The translations under genes were made by a program, and so were the position numbers. DNA of 64,000 nucleotides from Parvularcula sp. (GTDB lineage: Bacteria > Pseudomonadota > Alphaproteobacteria > Caulobacterales > Parvularculaceae): contig PAIP01000034.1 of NCBI GenBank assembly GCA_002704915.1, positions 193,827 through 257,826 of the forward strand. Reading direction: 5' to 3'. How positions within the stretch are numbered: the first letter of the stretch is position 1; every line of letters begins with the position of its first letter. The notes under the pieces are model-generated. The model saw only the letters and a program-made list of their open reading frames with translations. It was not told the origin of the DNA and did not search any database. Of this stretch, positions 18,978-27,163 are shown one piece after another.

Positions 18978-19844
18978 TTAGGCTTGGCCTTTCGCCGCCG
19001 CGCGTTCGGCGGAGGCGACAGTGTTTTCCAGCAGCATCGTCACCGTCATGGGACCGACGCCGCCCGGCACCGGGGTGATATAGGACGCTTTTTTCGAAAC
19101 GCCTTCGAAATCGACATCGCCCACTAGGCGCCCGTCCGGCAGGCGGTTGATGCCCACATCGATGACGACGGCCCCGGTTTTCACCATGGGCGACACGATC
19201 AGATTGGGCACGCCCGCCGCGACGACGAGAATGTCAGCGAGGATGGTGAACTGCGCGAGGTCGCGTGTCTTGGCGTGACAGATCGCGACTGTCGCGTCCT
19301 TCGCCATCAGCATGAGCGCCATGGGTTTGCCGACAATGTTGGAGGCGCCGACCACCACGACATTCTGACCTTCAACGTCGATATTCTCGCTTTCGAGCAT
19401 TTTGACGACCCCATAAGGGGTGCAGGGCGGAAAGGAATCGCCCTTGCCGAGAATGAGCCCGCCCACATTATAGAGGTGAAAACCGTCCACATCCTTTTCC
19501 GGCGAGATCGTCTCAAGCACGCGCTCCATATCGATGTGTTTCGGCAAGGGAAGCTGAACGAGGATGCCGTGAACGCCCGCATCCGCATTCAACTGATGAA
19601 TGAGGACCACAAGGTCTTCCGTTTTGATGTCGGTGTCGAGCCGGTGGGTGTAGGACTTGATCCCCACGGCGTCGCAGGCGCGAATCTTGTTGCGCACATA
19701 AACCGCAGAGGCGGGGTCTTCGCCCACGAGGATAACGGCGAGGCCGGGCGTCACGCCGGTTTTTTCTTTCAGCGTATCGACGCGCTCCTTGCATTCGGCG
19801 CGGATCGACGCCGCCACCTTGTTGCCGTCAATGACCTTGGCCAT
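18978..19844 (-). CDS. folD: Bifunctional methylenetetrahydrofolate dehydrogenase/cyclohydrolase
   Basis: FolD interconverts 5,10-methylene-, methenyl- and 10-formyl-tetrahydrofolate with NADP+. It has 288 residues, the normal length. Folate-site residues are visible: Tyr49 and Lys53 in YVRNKIRAC, Gln97 in ILVQLPLP, and the Asp in PEKDVDGFH. The NADP-binding Rossmann motif is VVVVGASNIVGKPMA and the C-terminal signature is YITPVPGGVGPMTVTML. The ATG at 19844 has AGAGGAA upstream. Monocistronic by appearance; an imperfect dyad TGTTA-CAC-TAACA lies at 19894-19906 in its promoter region. Confidence 0.97.
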   Translation of the reverse strand: MAKVIDGNKVAASIRAECKERVDTLKEKTGVTPGLAVILVGEDPASAVYVRNKIRACDAVGIKSYTHRLDTDIKTEDLVVLIHQLNADAGVHGILVQLPLPKHIDMERVLETISPEKDVDGFHLYNVGGLILGKGDSFPPCTPYGVVKMLESENIDVEGQNVVVVGASNIVGKPMALMLMAKDATVAICHAKTRDLAQFTILADILVVAAGVPNLIVSPMVKTGAVVIDVGINRLPDGRLVGDVDFEGVSKKASYITPVPGGVGPMTVTMLLENTVASAERAAAKGQA

Positions 19845-19946
19845 GGGGTTCCTCTGAATCCGGGCTGTCCCGCCCTTTGCGACAGTAATTGTATGTTACA
19901 CTAACAATCTCGGGCGGGGCCTGCTACCGCATCGGGGGATTTTTTT

Positions 19947-20855
19947 TCAAACCCGGTCGCCGCCGCGGGCCTCGACCATGTCCTGTCGGTTCTTTTCGAA
20001 GTCGCTGGCGTCATGGCGCTCGCGAAGCTGCGTTTCGGGCCCGCCAAAGGTCCGGTTCACCATGAAACCGCGTTTTACGGCGTCGCGCTCGCCGACCCTC
20101 TCCACCCAGCGGTCGAGATTTTTATATTCGTGGACGGACAGGAATTCCTGCGAATTATAGGCCGAGCGCATGATGGAGCCGTACCAAGGCCAGATCGCCA
20201 TGTCGGCGATGGTGTATTCGTCACCTGCCATATAGTCTTTGTCGGCGAGATGGGTGTCGAGCACATGGAGTTGACGCTTGGTCTCCATGGCGTAGCGGTT
20301 GATCGCGTATTCGATCTTGAAGGGGGCATAGTTGTAGAAATGGCCGAAGCCGCCGCCGACGAAAGGCGCGGACCCCATCTGCCACATGAGCCAGTTCATG
20401 GTTTCGGTGCGTTTGCGGATCTCGCGCGGGAAAAACGCATTGAATTTTTCGGCGAGGTAAAACAGCATTGAGCCGCTTTCGAAAAGATGGATGGGCGGAT
20501 CGAAGGAATGATCGGCCATGGCGGGAATTTTCGAGTTCGGATTGATGTCCACAAAACCGCTGGAGAACTGGTCGCCCTTGCCGATCTCAATCAGCCATGC
20601 GTCATATTCGGCGCCTTTATGTCCCGCGGCGAGCAGCTCCTCCAGCATGATGGTGACTTTCACCCCGTTGGGCGTGCCCATGGAATAGAGCTGGATCGGG
20701 TGCTTGCCCACGGGCAGCTCCTTGTCGTGCGTCGCGCCGGAAACCGGGCGGTTGATGCTGGCGAACGCGCCGCCATTCTCTGCATCCCAGGTCCACACTT
20801 TGGGCGGCGTATAGCCGGGCGGCTGGTTTTTGGCCGGATCGTTCGTTTCGCTCAT
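19947..20855 (-). CDS. yghU: YghU-type glutathione S-transferase / disulfide-bond oxidoreductase
   Basis: Nu-class GST-like protein with glutathione-dependent disulfide reductase activity, 302 residues. Family hallmarks are the N-terminal YTPPKVWTWDAENGGAFASINRP, the thioredoxin-fold HPIQLYSMGTPNGVKVTIML and NPNSKIPAMADHS (each seen as part of a longer conserved stretch), and the C-terminal helical domain LADKDYMAGDEYTIADMAIWP. The active-site Thr/Asn pair of the family (TPNG) is present. GAGG lies upstream of the ATG at 20855. It is divergent from a Tat-type amidohydrolase gene, with a perfect palindrome at 20980-20996 between them. Confidence 0.95.
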   Translation of the reverse strand: MSETNDPAKNQPPGYTPPKVWTWDAENGGAFASINRPVSGATHDKELPVGKHPIQLYSMGTPNGVKVTIMLEELLAAGHKGAEYDAWLIEIGKGDQFSSGFVDINPNSKIPAMADHSFDPPIHLFESGSMLFYLAEKFNAFFPREIRKRTETMNWLMWQMGSAPFVGGGFGHFYNYAPFKIEYAINRYAMETKRQLHVLDTHLADKDYMAGDEYTIADMAIWPWYGSIMRSAYNSQEFLSVHEYKNLDRWVERVGERDAVKRGFMVNRTFGGPETQLRERHDASDFEKNRQDMVEARGGDRV

Positions 20856-20979
20856 GGGAACCTCGCATTTTCAAAGGACTTTTGCGTTTTACGGGCAATG
20901 CCGTCTTAGGCGAAGACACAAGCGCTTGAGCGACTATTCTGGAAGCATTTGCGTGCATCGGCGGAGACGGCGCGGGGCT

Positions 20980-20996
20980 GATCAGACGTTCTGATC
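20980..20996. promoter_or_regulatory. Perfect palindrome GATCAGA-CGT-TCTGATC between divergent genes
   Basis: A 7-bp inverted repeat with 3-bp spacer. It lies 125 bases from the yghU start and 103 bases from the amidohydrolase start, where one regulator could act on both promoters. It has no T-run. No regulator gene is next to it. Confidence 0.45.
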
Positions 20997-21098
20997 GTCT
21001 GTTGAGCGCTGCTGACAGGACGACGGCTTTTTGCGGTGAAACGAGACGCGGCTCGCGCGGGTCATGCTAGGCTCCGGCTATCGTTACCGGAGGGAGCC

Positions 21099-22589
21099 AT
21101 GGCGAAAAACATTCTCGACATTCACAAGGACCGGGATCCGGAGGGCGAACGCCTGCCGGTTCGCATCGATACGACATCGAATGGCGAGTTCGAACCTGTG
21201 CCGCTGGAGACGCGCAACCGCGCCGCCAATGCGCTCGCCCATGATTGGGTGAATGAAAATGCACGCCGCAGCGGGCGCTCGCGCCGGAATTTTCTCGTCT
21301 CGGCTTGCGGTGCGGCGACGACCTTGCTCGCCGTCAATCATGCGAACGCCATGGCGTCGAAGAAAGGCGCATCATTCAACCTGCCGCCGGAAACCGCGCT
21401 CGACCCGGAAGCGGCGATGGAAGCGCTCGGCGGCGACGAGTTCATTTTCGACGTGCAGGGACATTATGTGAATCCCGATGGCGCATGGGTGTCGCGCGCG
21501 CCTGAGATGGCGCAGAACATGTTTCGCTTCGTTCAAAAGGAATGCGTGCAGGAAGCGCCGAAAGACAATCTCGATTATCTTCAATGCCTGCGCTCGGAAG
21601 AGTTCATCAAGGATGTGTTTCTCGATTCCGACACCGACATGATGGTTCTGTCCTTCGTGCCATCCTTGCGCGAGGCGGAGCCGGTGACCATTGAAGAGGC
21701 GGACGCGACGCGGCGCATTGTTGATGCGATGGAGGGCGATCACCGGTTGATGCTGCATGGCCGGGTCAACCCGAACCAGCCGGGCGACCTCGAAGACATG
21801 GACCGGCTTGCGGAAAACTTCGAGATTTCGGCGTGGAAGACCTACACGCAATGGGGACCGGACGGCAAAGGCTTCTTCATGACCGACGATGTGGGCGAGG
21901 CGATGATCGCGAAAGCGAAAAAGCTCGGCATCAGGAATATCGCCATTCACAAGGGCCTTTCTTTCGGTCCGCAGTCTTTCGAACATTCAACCTGCGCCGA
22001 TATCGGCGAGGCGGCGAAACGCCATCCCGACATCAATTTCATTCTTTATCATTCAGGCTACGATCTCTCGACGCCGGAAGCGGCGTTTACGCCTGGCGCC
22101 GGCAAGGAGGCCGGGATCGACGTCTTGTGCCAGTCGCTGATCGACGCCGGCGTTGCGCCGAATTCGAATGTTTACGCGGAACTGGGATCGACCTGGCGCT
22201 TTCTCATGCGCGATATGGATCAGGCGGCGCACTCTCTTGGCAAGCTCGTCAAATATTGCGGCCCAGACAATGTGCTGTGGGGAACGGATTCGATCTGGTA
22301 CGGCTCGCCGCAGGATCAGATACAGGCGTTTCGCGCATTCCAGATTTCCGACGAGTTTCAGGAGCGCTACGGCTATGCGCCCATGACGAAAGAGCTGAAA
22401 GCGAAAATCTTCGGTCTCAACGCCATGGTTCCCTACAAGATCCCCATGGCCGAGGCGGTGAAGCGCGCATCGACGGATGCGTTGTCACAGCGCAAACACG
22501 CCTATCTCGAACGGCCCAATCCCGGCTTTGCGACCTATGGCCCGAAAGACCGGCGCGAATTTCTGACGCTGAAATCGCTTGGCGGCTGA
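21099..22589 (+). CDS. Amidohydrolase-2 (ACMSD-like) family protein with internal Tat motif
   Basis: TIM-barrel metal-dependent hydrolase or decarboxylase, 496 residues from the ATG at 21099 (MAKNILDIHK), preceded by GGAGG; an in-frame ATG at 21036 lacks a ribosome site. The barrel begins near residue 110 (FIFDVQGHYVNPDG) and shows HGRVNP, IAIHKGLSF, LYHSGYD and WGTDSIWYGSP, with the last Asp a likely metal or catalytic ligand. A twin-arginine motif SRRNFL with hydrophobic stretch and NANAMA-like cleavage site lies at residues 61-86, after a 60-residue hydrophilic extension. That is far longer than usual for a Tat n-region. Substrate unknown. Confidence 0.85.
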   Translation: MAKNILDIHKDRDPEGERLPVRIDTTSNGEFEPVPLETRNRAANALAHDWVNENARRSGRSRRNFLVSACGAATTLLAVNHANAMASKKGASFNLPPETALDPEAAMEALGGDEFIFDVQGHYVNPDGAWVSRAPEMAQNMFRFVQKECVQEAPKDNLDYLQCLRSEEFIKDVFLDSDTDMMVLSFVPSLREAEPVTIEEADATRRIVDAMEGDHRLMLHGRVNPNQPGDLEDMDRLAENFEISAWKTYTQWGPDGKGFFMTDDVGEAMIAKAKKLGIRNIAIHKGLSFGPQSFEHSTCADIGEAAKRHPDINFILYHSGYDLSTPEAAFTPGAGKEAGIDVLCQSLIDAGVAPNSNVYAELGSTWRFLMRDMDQAAHSLGKLVKYCGPDNVLWGTDSIWYGSPQDQIQAFRAFQISDEFQERYGYAPMTKELKAKIFGLNAMVPYKIPMAEAVKRASTDALSQRKHAYLERPNPGFATYGPKDRREFLTLKSLGG

Positions 22590-22608
22590 TCTTATTGGCG
22601 TCCAGGCG

Positions 22609-23811
22609 TCAGCTACAGACGCTGCCGACTTTTTCCGCGATGTCGCTGGTTTCGTCTGCGTCGGCGCCCAGTGCGAGGCCCCAGAGGCGGCAACCGGCGG
22701 TGACTTCATCGCGCAAGCTATTGTCGAAGGAGGAGAGCGGCACGAAAGCGCCTTGTTTGACGATGTTCTCCAGTTTGCCGACCACCTCGGCGAGCGGCGC
22801 TTCGAAATTGAAGGCGCAATTCCGGCTGACGGCGGCGTTCACGCGCGCGCAGGCGTTTTCGTGATAGAGGATTTGCGATGTGCAGGCCGTCATGCGGAAG
22901 TTGAGATCGAAGGCAAGCAGCTTGCCGTCTTCAGTAATCCCCATGTCGATGCCGGCGATGCCGCGATATCCGGCGTCGAAAGCGATCTCCGCAATGGCGA
23001 GGGCGGCGTCGCGCACCGCGTCTGGCGCAGTGAAGGCGCCGCCATTGAGGCTGCCGGTCTGCTTGCGCGCATCATCAAGGACCTGCTGCGCCGCGCCGAA
23101 ATAAATGCGGCCTTTTTCATAAACGCCAATATTGGCGCACCATGTTTGGGTGAACGGATAGAAGGTTTCAATTACGAATGAAGCATCAGGATCTTTGACA
23201 TCAAGAAAGGTCTTCACGGTCGCGCGCGCTTCGTCGGGCGTTGCGCAGACGCAGGCGGCCATGGCGCCGCCGCTGCTCAAGGGCGTACCTGCCTTCAAGG
23301 CGAAGGGGGTCTTTTCTTTCTCAATTTCCTCAAGCAAGGCCGCGCGCGCCACAATGCGACGTTTCGGCGTGAGGTCTTGCGGAACATAGTCAGCAAGCTT
23401 CGCTTTGTTATTAAGGTCGGCGAGAAGGGAAGGCGGCGTGCGCCAGCGGATGTCATAATCAGGCCAGTGCGGCAGATAGTGCTGGCAGGTCAGCACGGCG
23501 CCTTCGCGGCTGAGTTTTTCCGCCTCGCCGAGACAGTCGCTGCTGGCGGTGTAAAAAACATGCCGCGTTTCATCCGTCAGCCCAGTCCATTCGATAAGCT
23601 GAGCGCCGACCGGCGTTGTCGCGGCTGGAAGCACAAACCGGCCCAGCGTCCCCAGCATGGTGCGCGGCCCGCAGGCCATCCAGTCAATGGCGCAAGGGAC
23701 CTGGGGAAGCCACATCGCCGCGTCCGGATCTGCGCGCGTCACATATACGCAGTTTTCCGGTTCGAAATCCGACAGGAACCAGCGCGGTTTCAGCGGCGCA
23801 AGCTTTGTCAT
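22609..23811 (-). CDS. ATP-grasp enzyme of unknown product
   Basis: ATP-dependent carboxylate-amine/thiol ligase fold, 400 residues from the ATG at 23811, which overlaps the upstream gene's stop by 4 bases. Residues about 1-110 form an N-terminal domain. Lys in PFALKAGTPLSSGG and Glu in SFVIETFYPF are candidate ATP contacts. GIAGIDMGITEDGKLLAFDLNFRMT carries the Mg-ATP motif D-x-N-x-R seen in active ATP-grasp enzymes (FDLNFRM). It is coupled to a second ATP-grasp-like gene with no peptide or biosynthetic neighbour, so the ligation reaction is unknown. The long frame upstream of 23811 is shadow sequence of the partner gene. Confidence 0.8.
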   Translation of the reverse strand: MTKLAPLKPRWFLSDFEPENCVYVTRADPDAAMWLPQVPCAIDWMACGPRTMLGTLGRFVLPAATTPVGAQLIEWTGLTDETRHVFYTASSDCLGEAEKLSREGAVLTCQHYLPHWPDYDIRWRTPPSLLADLNNKAKLADYVPQDLTPKRRIVARAALLEEIEKEKTPFALKAGTPLSSGGAMAACVCATPDEARATVKTFLDVKDPDASFVIETFYPFTQTWCANIGVYEKGRIYFGAAQQVLDDARKQTGSLNGGAFTAPDAVRDAALAIAEIAFDAGYRGIAGIDMGITEDGKLLAFDLNFRMTACTSQILYHENACARVNAAVSRNCAFNFEAPLAEVVGKLENIVKQGAFVPLSSFDNSLRDEVTAGCRLWGLALGADADETSDIAEKVGSVCS

Positions 23812-24674
23812 GACGTCGCTCCGTCTGCGGAGGGCTTGAGAGCGAAGCCGGCAAGCCCGCCTGCAAAATAGCTGAGCAGCTCCATATGCCGGGGCGCGCG
23901 GCCCGCCATAGTCGGCGTCTTGTTGGCGTCGAACAGGATGGCGCGCCCGTCGCGCTCCACATAGTCGAATTTGCCGTAATCGAAACCGAGCTTGCGCCTG
24001 ATCGCCCGAAGATCTTCTGGCGGCCCGTCGAGGGCCTCGTGGCTTACCGTGTTTTCCGCCTTGACGATGGGCGAGTGTGACCGGCTGATGCGCGTGTGAT
24101 CGCGGTCGCCGAAGAAAATCCAGCTTCGCGTAACGTAAAGGTCGCCGTCGCGCTCGGGCAGGAAGCGTTCGACCACATAGCCTGGATGGGTCCAGAGCCA
24201 AGCGGGCAGCTCCGCTTTGCTGTCATAAATAGGGTAGCGATAATGAAGGTTTTCGCGCGTCCAGCCCTTGGGCAACATTGTTTTGGTATTGCGCCATAGC
24301 GCATCGGCAATGCGCACGGGCAGCGCGCGGGCCCTGCGCTCCGCCGCGCCGTGAAAATTGAGATTGGATTTGACCATCACCGCGCCGTCATAGGCGTCAT
24401 CTGGCGTAACGAGAGCGGTGGAGATGGTGCGTTTGGAAATGTCCGTGACGGCGCCGTTGATGACCGGCGCGGCTTCGCGCTCGCGCGCCAGAAGCGCTTC
24501 GTCCACATAGGTGCGATCAACATGGGCGATGGTGACGTCGGGCGTGCGCGACAGCCGCCCGAGCGGCCGGATGAGAAGGTCATGGCCCGCGGCGCGCCAC
24601 AGGCCGAGCATGCCCTCTATCATGTAATTTGGCGGGATCGCGTTCTCGCCCGCCGTCACGATGTCGATCTTCAC
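23808..24674 (-). CDS. Second ATP-grasp-like protein, coupled to the first
   Basis: 288 residues, starting MKIDIVTAGENAIPPNYMIEG. The middle has VMVKSNLNFHGAAE (Lys for ATP contact) and WTHPGYVVERFLPER. The C-terminal YGKFDYVERDGRAILFDANK resembles the metal-binding strand of ATP-grasp folds, but the usual E-x-N or D-x-N-x-R is reduced to FDANKTPT, with Lys where Arg is normal. It may be a divergent ligase or an inactive partner. Translationally coupled (ATGA) with the 400-residue ATP-grasp gene. A near-match to a CtrA box (TTTA-N7-TTAA) lies 140 bases upstream, at 24814-24828. I recognise the fold only, not the family. Confidence 0.65.
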   Translation of the reverse strand: MKIDIVTAGENAIPPNYMIEGMLGLWRAAGHDLLIRPLGRLSRTPDVTIAHVDRTYVDEALLAREREAAPVINGAVTDISKRTISTALVTPDDAYDGAVMVKSNLNFHGAAERRARALPVRIADALWRNTKTMLPKGWTRENLHYRYPIYDSKAELPAWLWTHPGYVVERFLPERDGDLYVTRSWIFFGDRDHTRISRSHSPIVKAENTVSHEALDGPPEDLRAIRRKLGFDYGKFDYVERDGRAILFDANKTPTMAGRAPRHMELLSYFAGGLAGFALKPSADGATS

Positions 24675-24864
24675 TCAAAGTCCCCCTTCGGCTTTCGCCG
24701 GACAAAGCCAATGGCATGCTGCGGGGAAGCAGTGCAATAAAGGCGCCTCTTTTTCGGGGGAGCGCCGCGAAGGCGTTACGCGAAAAGCGCTGAAGCGCCA
24801 GGCGGTTTTATGGTTTATGAATTGTTAACAGCGCCCGGAGCCGGCATAGCGACGCGGAACAACC

Positions 24865-26061
24865 TCACCCGAACAGATCCATCTGGCCCGATACCTCTTC
24901 CGGCACGCGGAAGAGGGAGAGGTCGATGGGCGCGTTTTCGCGGTCGAAACCGAGCCGGGCGCGGGCGGCGCGATTGCGTTCGCGGATAAGCTGGGCGTAG
25001 GGCGTCGAGATTTCGCGCCCGCGCGACCAGTTGGGGTCGTAATCCTTGCCCCCATTCATCTCGCGGATATGACGCATGATGCGCTTGGCGCGGTTCGGCG
25101 CATAGGCCTCGAGCCATTCCTGAAACAGGGGCGAGACCTCAAGCGGCAGGCGCAGAATGGTCATGGCGGAGAATGTCGCGCCGAGGTCGGCGGCTTTCTC
25201 CATGATCGCCTCCATCTCGTCATCGTTAAGGCCGGGGATCATGGGGCCGGTCATGATGCCTGTTGAAACGCCGGCGTCCACAAGCCGGCGGATCGCTTCG
25301 AACCGCCATTTCGGCGCCGAGGCGCGCGGCTCCATGGAGCGGGCGAGGAGCTTGTCCTGCGTGGTGATGGAGATCATGGCGCGCGTCAGTTTCTTTTCCG
25401 CCATGGGACCCAGAATATCGAGATCGCGCGTGATCAATTGCGACTTGGTGAGGATCGTCACCGGATGGTTGAATCGCGAGAACACCGTGAGGATGCCGCG
25501 CATGATCTGAAAGCGCCGCTCCACAGGCTGGTAGGGATCGGTGTTCGTTCCCATGGCGATGACTTTGGGCCGGTAGTTTTTGTGGGAGAGTTCTTTCTCC
25601 AACAGTTTGGGGGCGGACGGTTTGGCGAACAGCTTGGTTTCGAAATCGAGCCCCGCGGAGAGCCCCATATAAGCGTGCGAGGGCCGCGCAAAACAATAGA
25701 TGCAGCCATGCTCGCAGCCGCGATAGGGATTGATGGAGCGATCGAAGCCCACATAGGGCGAGTTCACGAAATTAATGATCGTGCGCGGGTTTTCATAGGT
25801 GACTTCAGTCTTCAAGGGCGCGAGATCTTCCTCCAGATCCCAGCCGTCATCCATCTCCTCGCGTTGTTCTTTTTCGTAACGCCCCGAAGCGTTGGACCGC
25901 GCGCCGCGCCCCTTTCCCCTGGCGGTCATCCGGGCGGGGCTCTCCTGGGCGGCGGAGGGATCTGCCCCATTTCCCCCTGAGGCGCCTTCCCCCTGGGCGG
26001 CTCCATTTTTGGAAGGGGGGCGGCGGTTCGGATGAAAGGAAAGATGCGCGGCGCGGGCCAT
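24865..26061 (-). CDS. PA0069-family radical SAM protein
   Basis: 4Fe-4S/S-adenosylmethionine enzyme related to spore-photoproduct-lyase-like proteins, 398 residues. The cluster motif is GCEHGCIYCFARPSHAY (CxxxCxxC near residues 117-124), followed by TNTDPYQPVER and ILTKSQLITRDLDIL, all hallmarks of the PA0069/Rv2578c family. The first 65 residues are low-complexity and charged; ATGs at residues 45 and 69 (MDDGWDLEE) are alternative starts. A GAAC-N7-GAAC LexA-type box lies 24-38 bases upstream of the start codon, so DNA-damage control is likely. The reaction of this family is not established to my knowledge. Its promoter region abuts the left end of an IS1595-type transposon. Confidence 0.9.
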   Translation of the reverse strand: MARAAHLSFHPNRRPPSKNGAAQGEGASGGNGADPSAAQESPARMTARGKGRGARSNASGRYEKEQREEMDDGWDLEEDLAPLKTEVTYENPRTIINFVNSPYVGFDRSINPYRGCEHGCIYCFARPSHAYMGLSAGLDFETKLFAKPSAPKLLEKELSHKNYRPKVIAMGTNTDPYQPVERRFQIMRGILTVFSRFNHPVTILTKSQLITRDLDILGPMAEKKLTRAMISITTQDKLLARSMEPRASAPKWRFEAIRRLVDAGVSTGIMTGPMIPGLNDDEMEAIMEKAADLGATFSAMTILRLPLEVSPLFQEWLEAYAPNRAKRIMRHIREMNGGKDYDPNWSRGREISTPYAQLIRERNRAARARLGFDRENAPIDLSLFRVPEEVSGQMDLFG

Positions 26062-26084
26062 GGCGAAAAGCTATCACCTCAAAA

Positions 26085-26099
26085 GAACAAAGCAAGAAC
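26085..26099 (-). promoter_or_regulatory. LexA (SOS) box GAAC-N7-GAAC
   Basis: An exact match to the alphaproteobacterial LexA operator (GAAC/GTTC-N7 direct repeat), 24 bases upstream of the radical SAM start at 26061. Spacing and position fit repression of that gene. The transposon end begins 22 bases further upstream, so the element inserted without destroying the box. Confidence 0.6.
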
Positions 26100-26120
26100 A
26101 TTTTTTCAACATAGAAAATT

Positions 26121-26156
26121 TGACAAGTGTGCTAGACATTATTCACTTGACATACC
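26121..26156 (+). repeat. Left terminal inverted repeat of the IS1595-type transposon
   Basis: Starts TGACAAG and ends CACTTGACATACC. It pairs with 28883-28918 at 27 of 36 positions; the best-matched blocks are CAAG, ATTAT, CACTTGA and ATACC. It contains the -35 element (26147-26152) of the transposase promoter. Confidence 0.7.
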
Positions 26157-26175
26157 AAGGCTGATTTCCTATCTT
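26147..26175 (+). promoter_or_regulatory. Transposase promoter TTGACA-N17-TATCTT
   Basis: A perfect -35 hexamer (26147-26152), 17-base spacer and -10-like TATCTT (26170-26175) point to a start near 26182, 14 bases before the transposase ATG. The ribosome site GGAGAGAG lies between. The -35 is inside the terminal repeat. Confidence 0.6.
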
Positions 26176-26195
26176 TCGGTCATTGGAGAGAGACA

Positions 26196-27152
26196 ATGAC
26201 CAAGAAACTCACAGACGCGATTTTCCACGATGAAGAAGCCGCCCGGGCCCACTATGAGGCGCTGCGCTGGCCCGATGGCCGGGTGTGCCCGCATTGTGGC
26301 GTCGTCGGCGACGAATTTTCGACCCTGATGAAAGGCAAGTCGCACCGCCCCGGCCTGTACAAGTGCAAGGTCAAGGAGTGCCGCAAGCCTTTCTCGGTGA
26401 CTATCGGCACGATCTACGAGCGCTCTCATATCCCGCTGCACAAGTGGTTACTGGCCACGCACCTGATGTGCTCTTCCAAGAAAGGCATCAGCGCCGCCCA
26501 GCTTCACCGCAATCTTGGTTTTGGCTCCTACCGGACGGCTTGGTTCATGGCACACCGTATCCGCGAGGCCATGCGCCCGGAAGATTTCGAGCCTTCCATG
26601 GGCTCCGGCGGCGGCATGGTTGAGGCGGACGAAACATTTCTGGGGCGGGACCCGGATGCGCCTAAGAGCCGGACGCCTGTGCACAACATGTGCAAGATCG
26701 TTGCGCTTGTTGACCGCAATTCAGGCCGCGCTCGTAGCTATATCGTCGATAATATCAGTGCAAAGACCATTAAGCCGATCCTAGAAGAAAATCTTGCGCG
26801 CGAAGCCCGCCTTATGACGGACGAGGCGCATCATTACAAGCCGCTCGGCAAAGGCTATGCTAAGCATTACAGCGTCAGCCATGCGCAAGACGAATACGTG
26901 AATCGCGAGGATAACACCATTCATACGCAGACGATTGAAGGCTATTTCGCCATTTTCAAACGCGGAATGCGCGGCGTGTATCAGCACTGCGATAAGAAGC
27001 ACCTGCACCGCTATCTTTCGGAATTTGATTTCCGCTATTCGAACCGTGCAGCGCTCGGCATTGACGATACGCAGCGCACGGAGACGGCCATCAAGGCCAC
27101 TGTCGGCAAGCGTCTTTTATATCAAGCAACTTCTGGACGGGACGCCGCGTAA
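26196..27152 (+). CDS. IS1595-family (ISXO2-like) transposase
   Basis: DDE-type transposase, 318 residues. The N-terminal zinc ribbon has ALRWPDGRVCPHCG near residues 22-34 and a second Cys pair in YKCKVKECRKPFSV. A helix-turn-helix region follows (KKGISAAQLHRNLGFGSYRT). The catalytic domain begins near VEADETFLG (first Asp at about 147); TDEAHHYKPLGK carries the second acidic position, and NTIHTQTIEGYFAIFKRGMRG near 245-265 the conserved C-terminal block of ISXO2-like enzymes. The frame is intact, so the element may still be active. It lies between perfect promoter elements and a convergent small ORF that ends 11 bases after its stop. Confidence 0.93.
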   Translation: MTKKLTDAIFHDEEAARAHYEALRWPDGRVCPHCGVVGDEFSTLMKGKSHRPGLYKCKVKECRKPFSVTIGTIYERSHIPLHKWLLATHLMCSSKKGISAAQLHRNLGFGSYRTAWFMAHRIREAMRPEDFEPSMGSGGGMVEADETFLGRDPDAPKSRTPVHNMCKIVALVDRNSGRARSYIVDNISAKTIKPILEENLAREARLMTDEAHHYKPLGKGYAKHYSVSHAQDEYVNREDNTIHTQTIEGYFAIFKRGMRGVYQHCDKKHLHRYLSEFDFRYSNRAALGIDDTQRTETAIKATVGKRLLYQATSGRDAA

Positions 27153-27163
27153 GCTTAAGGGGC

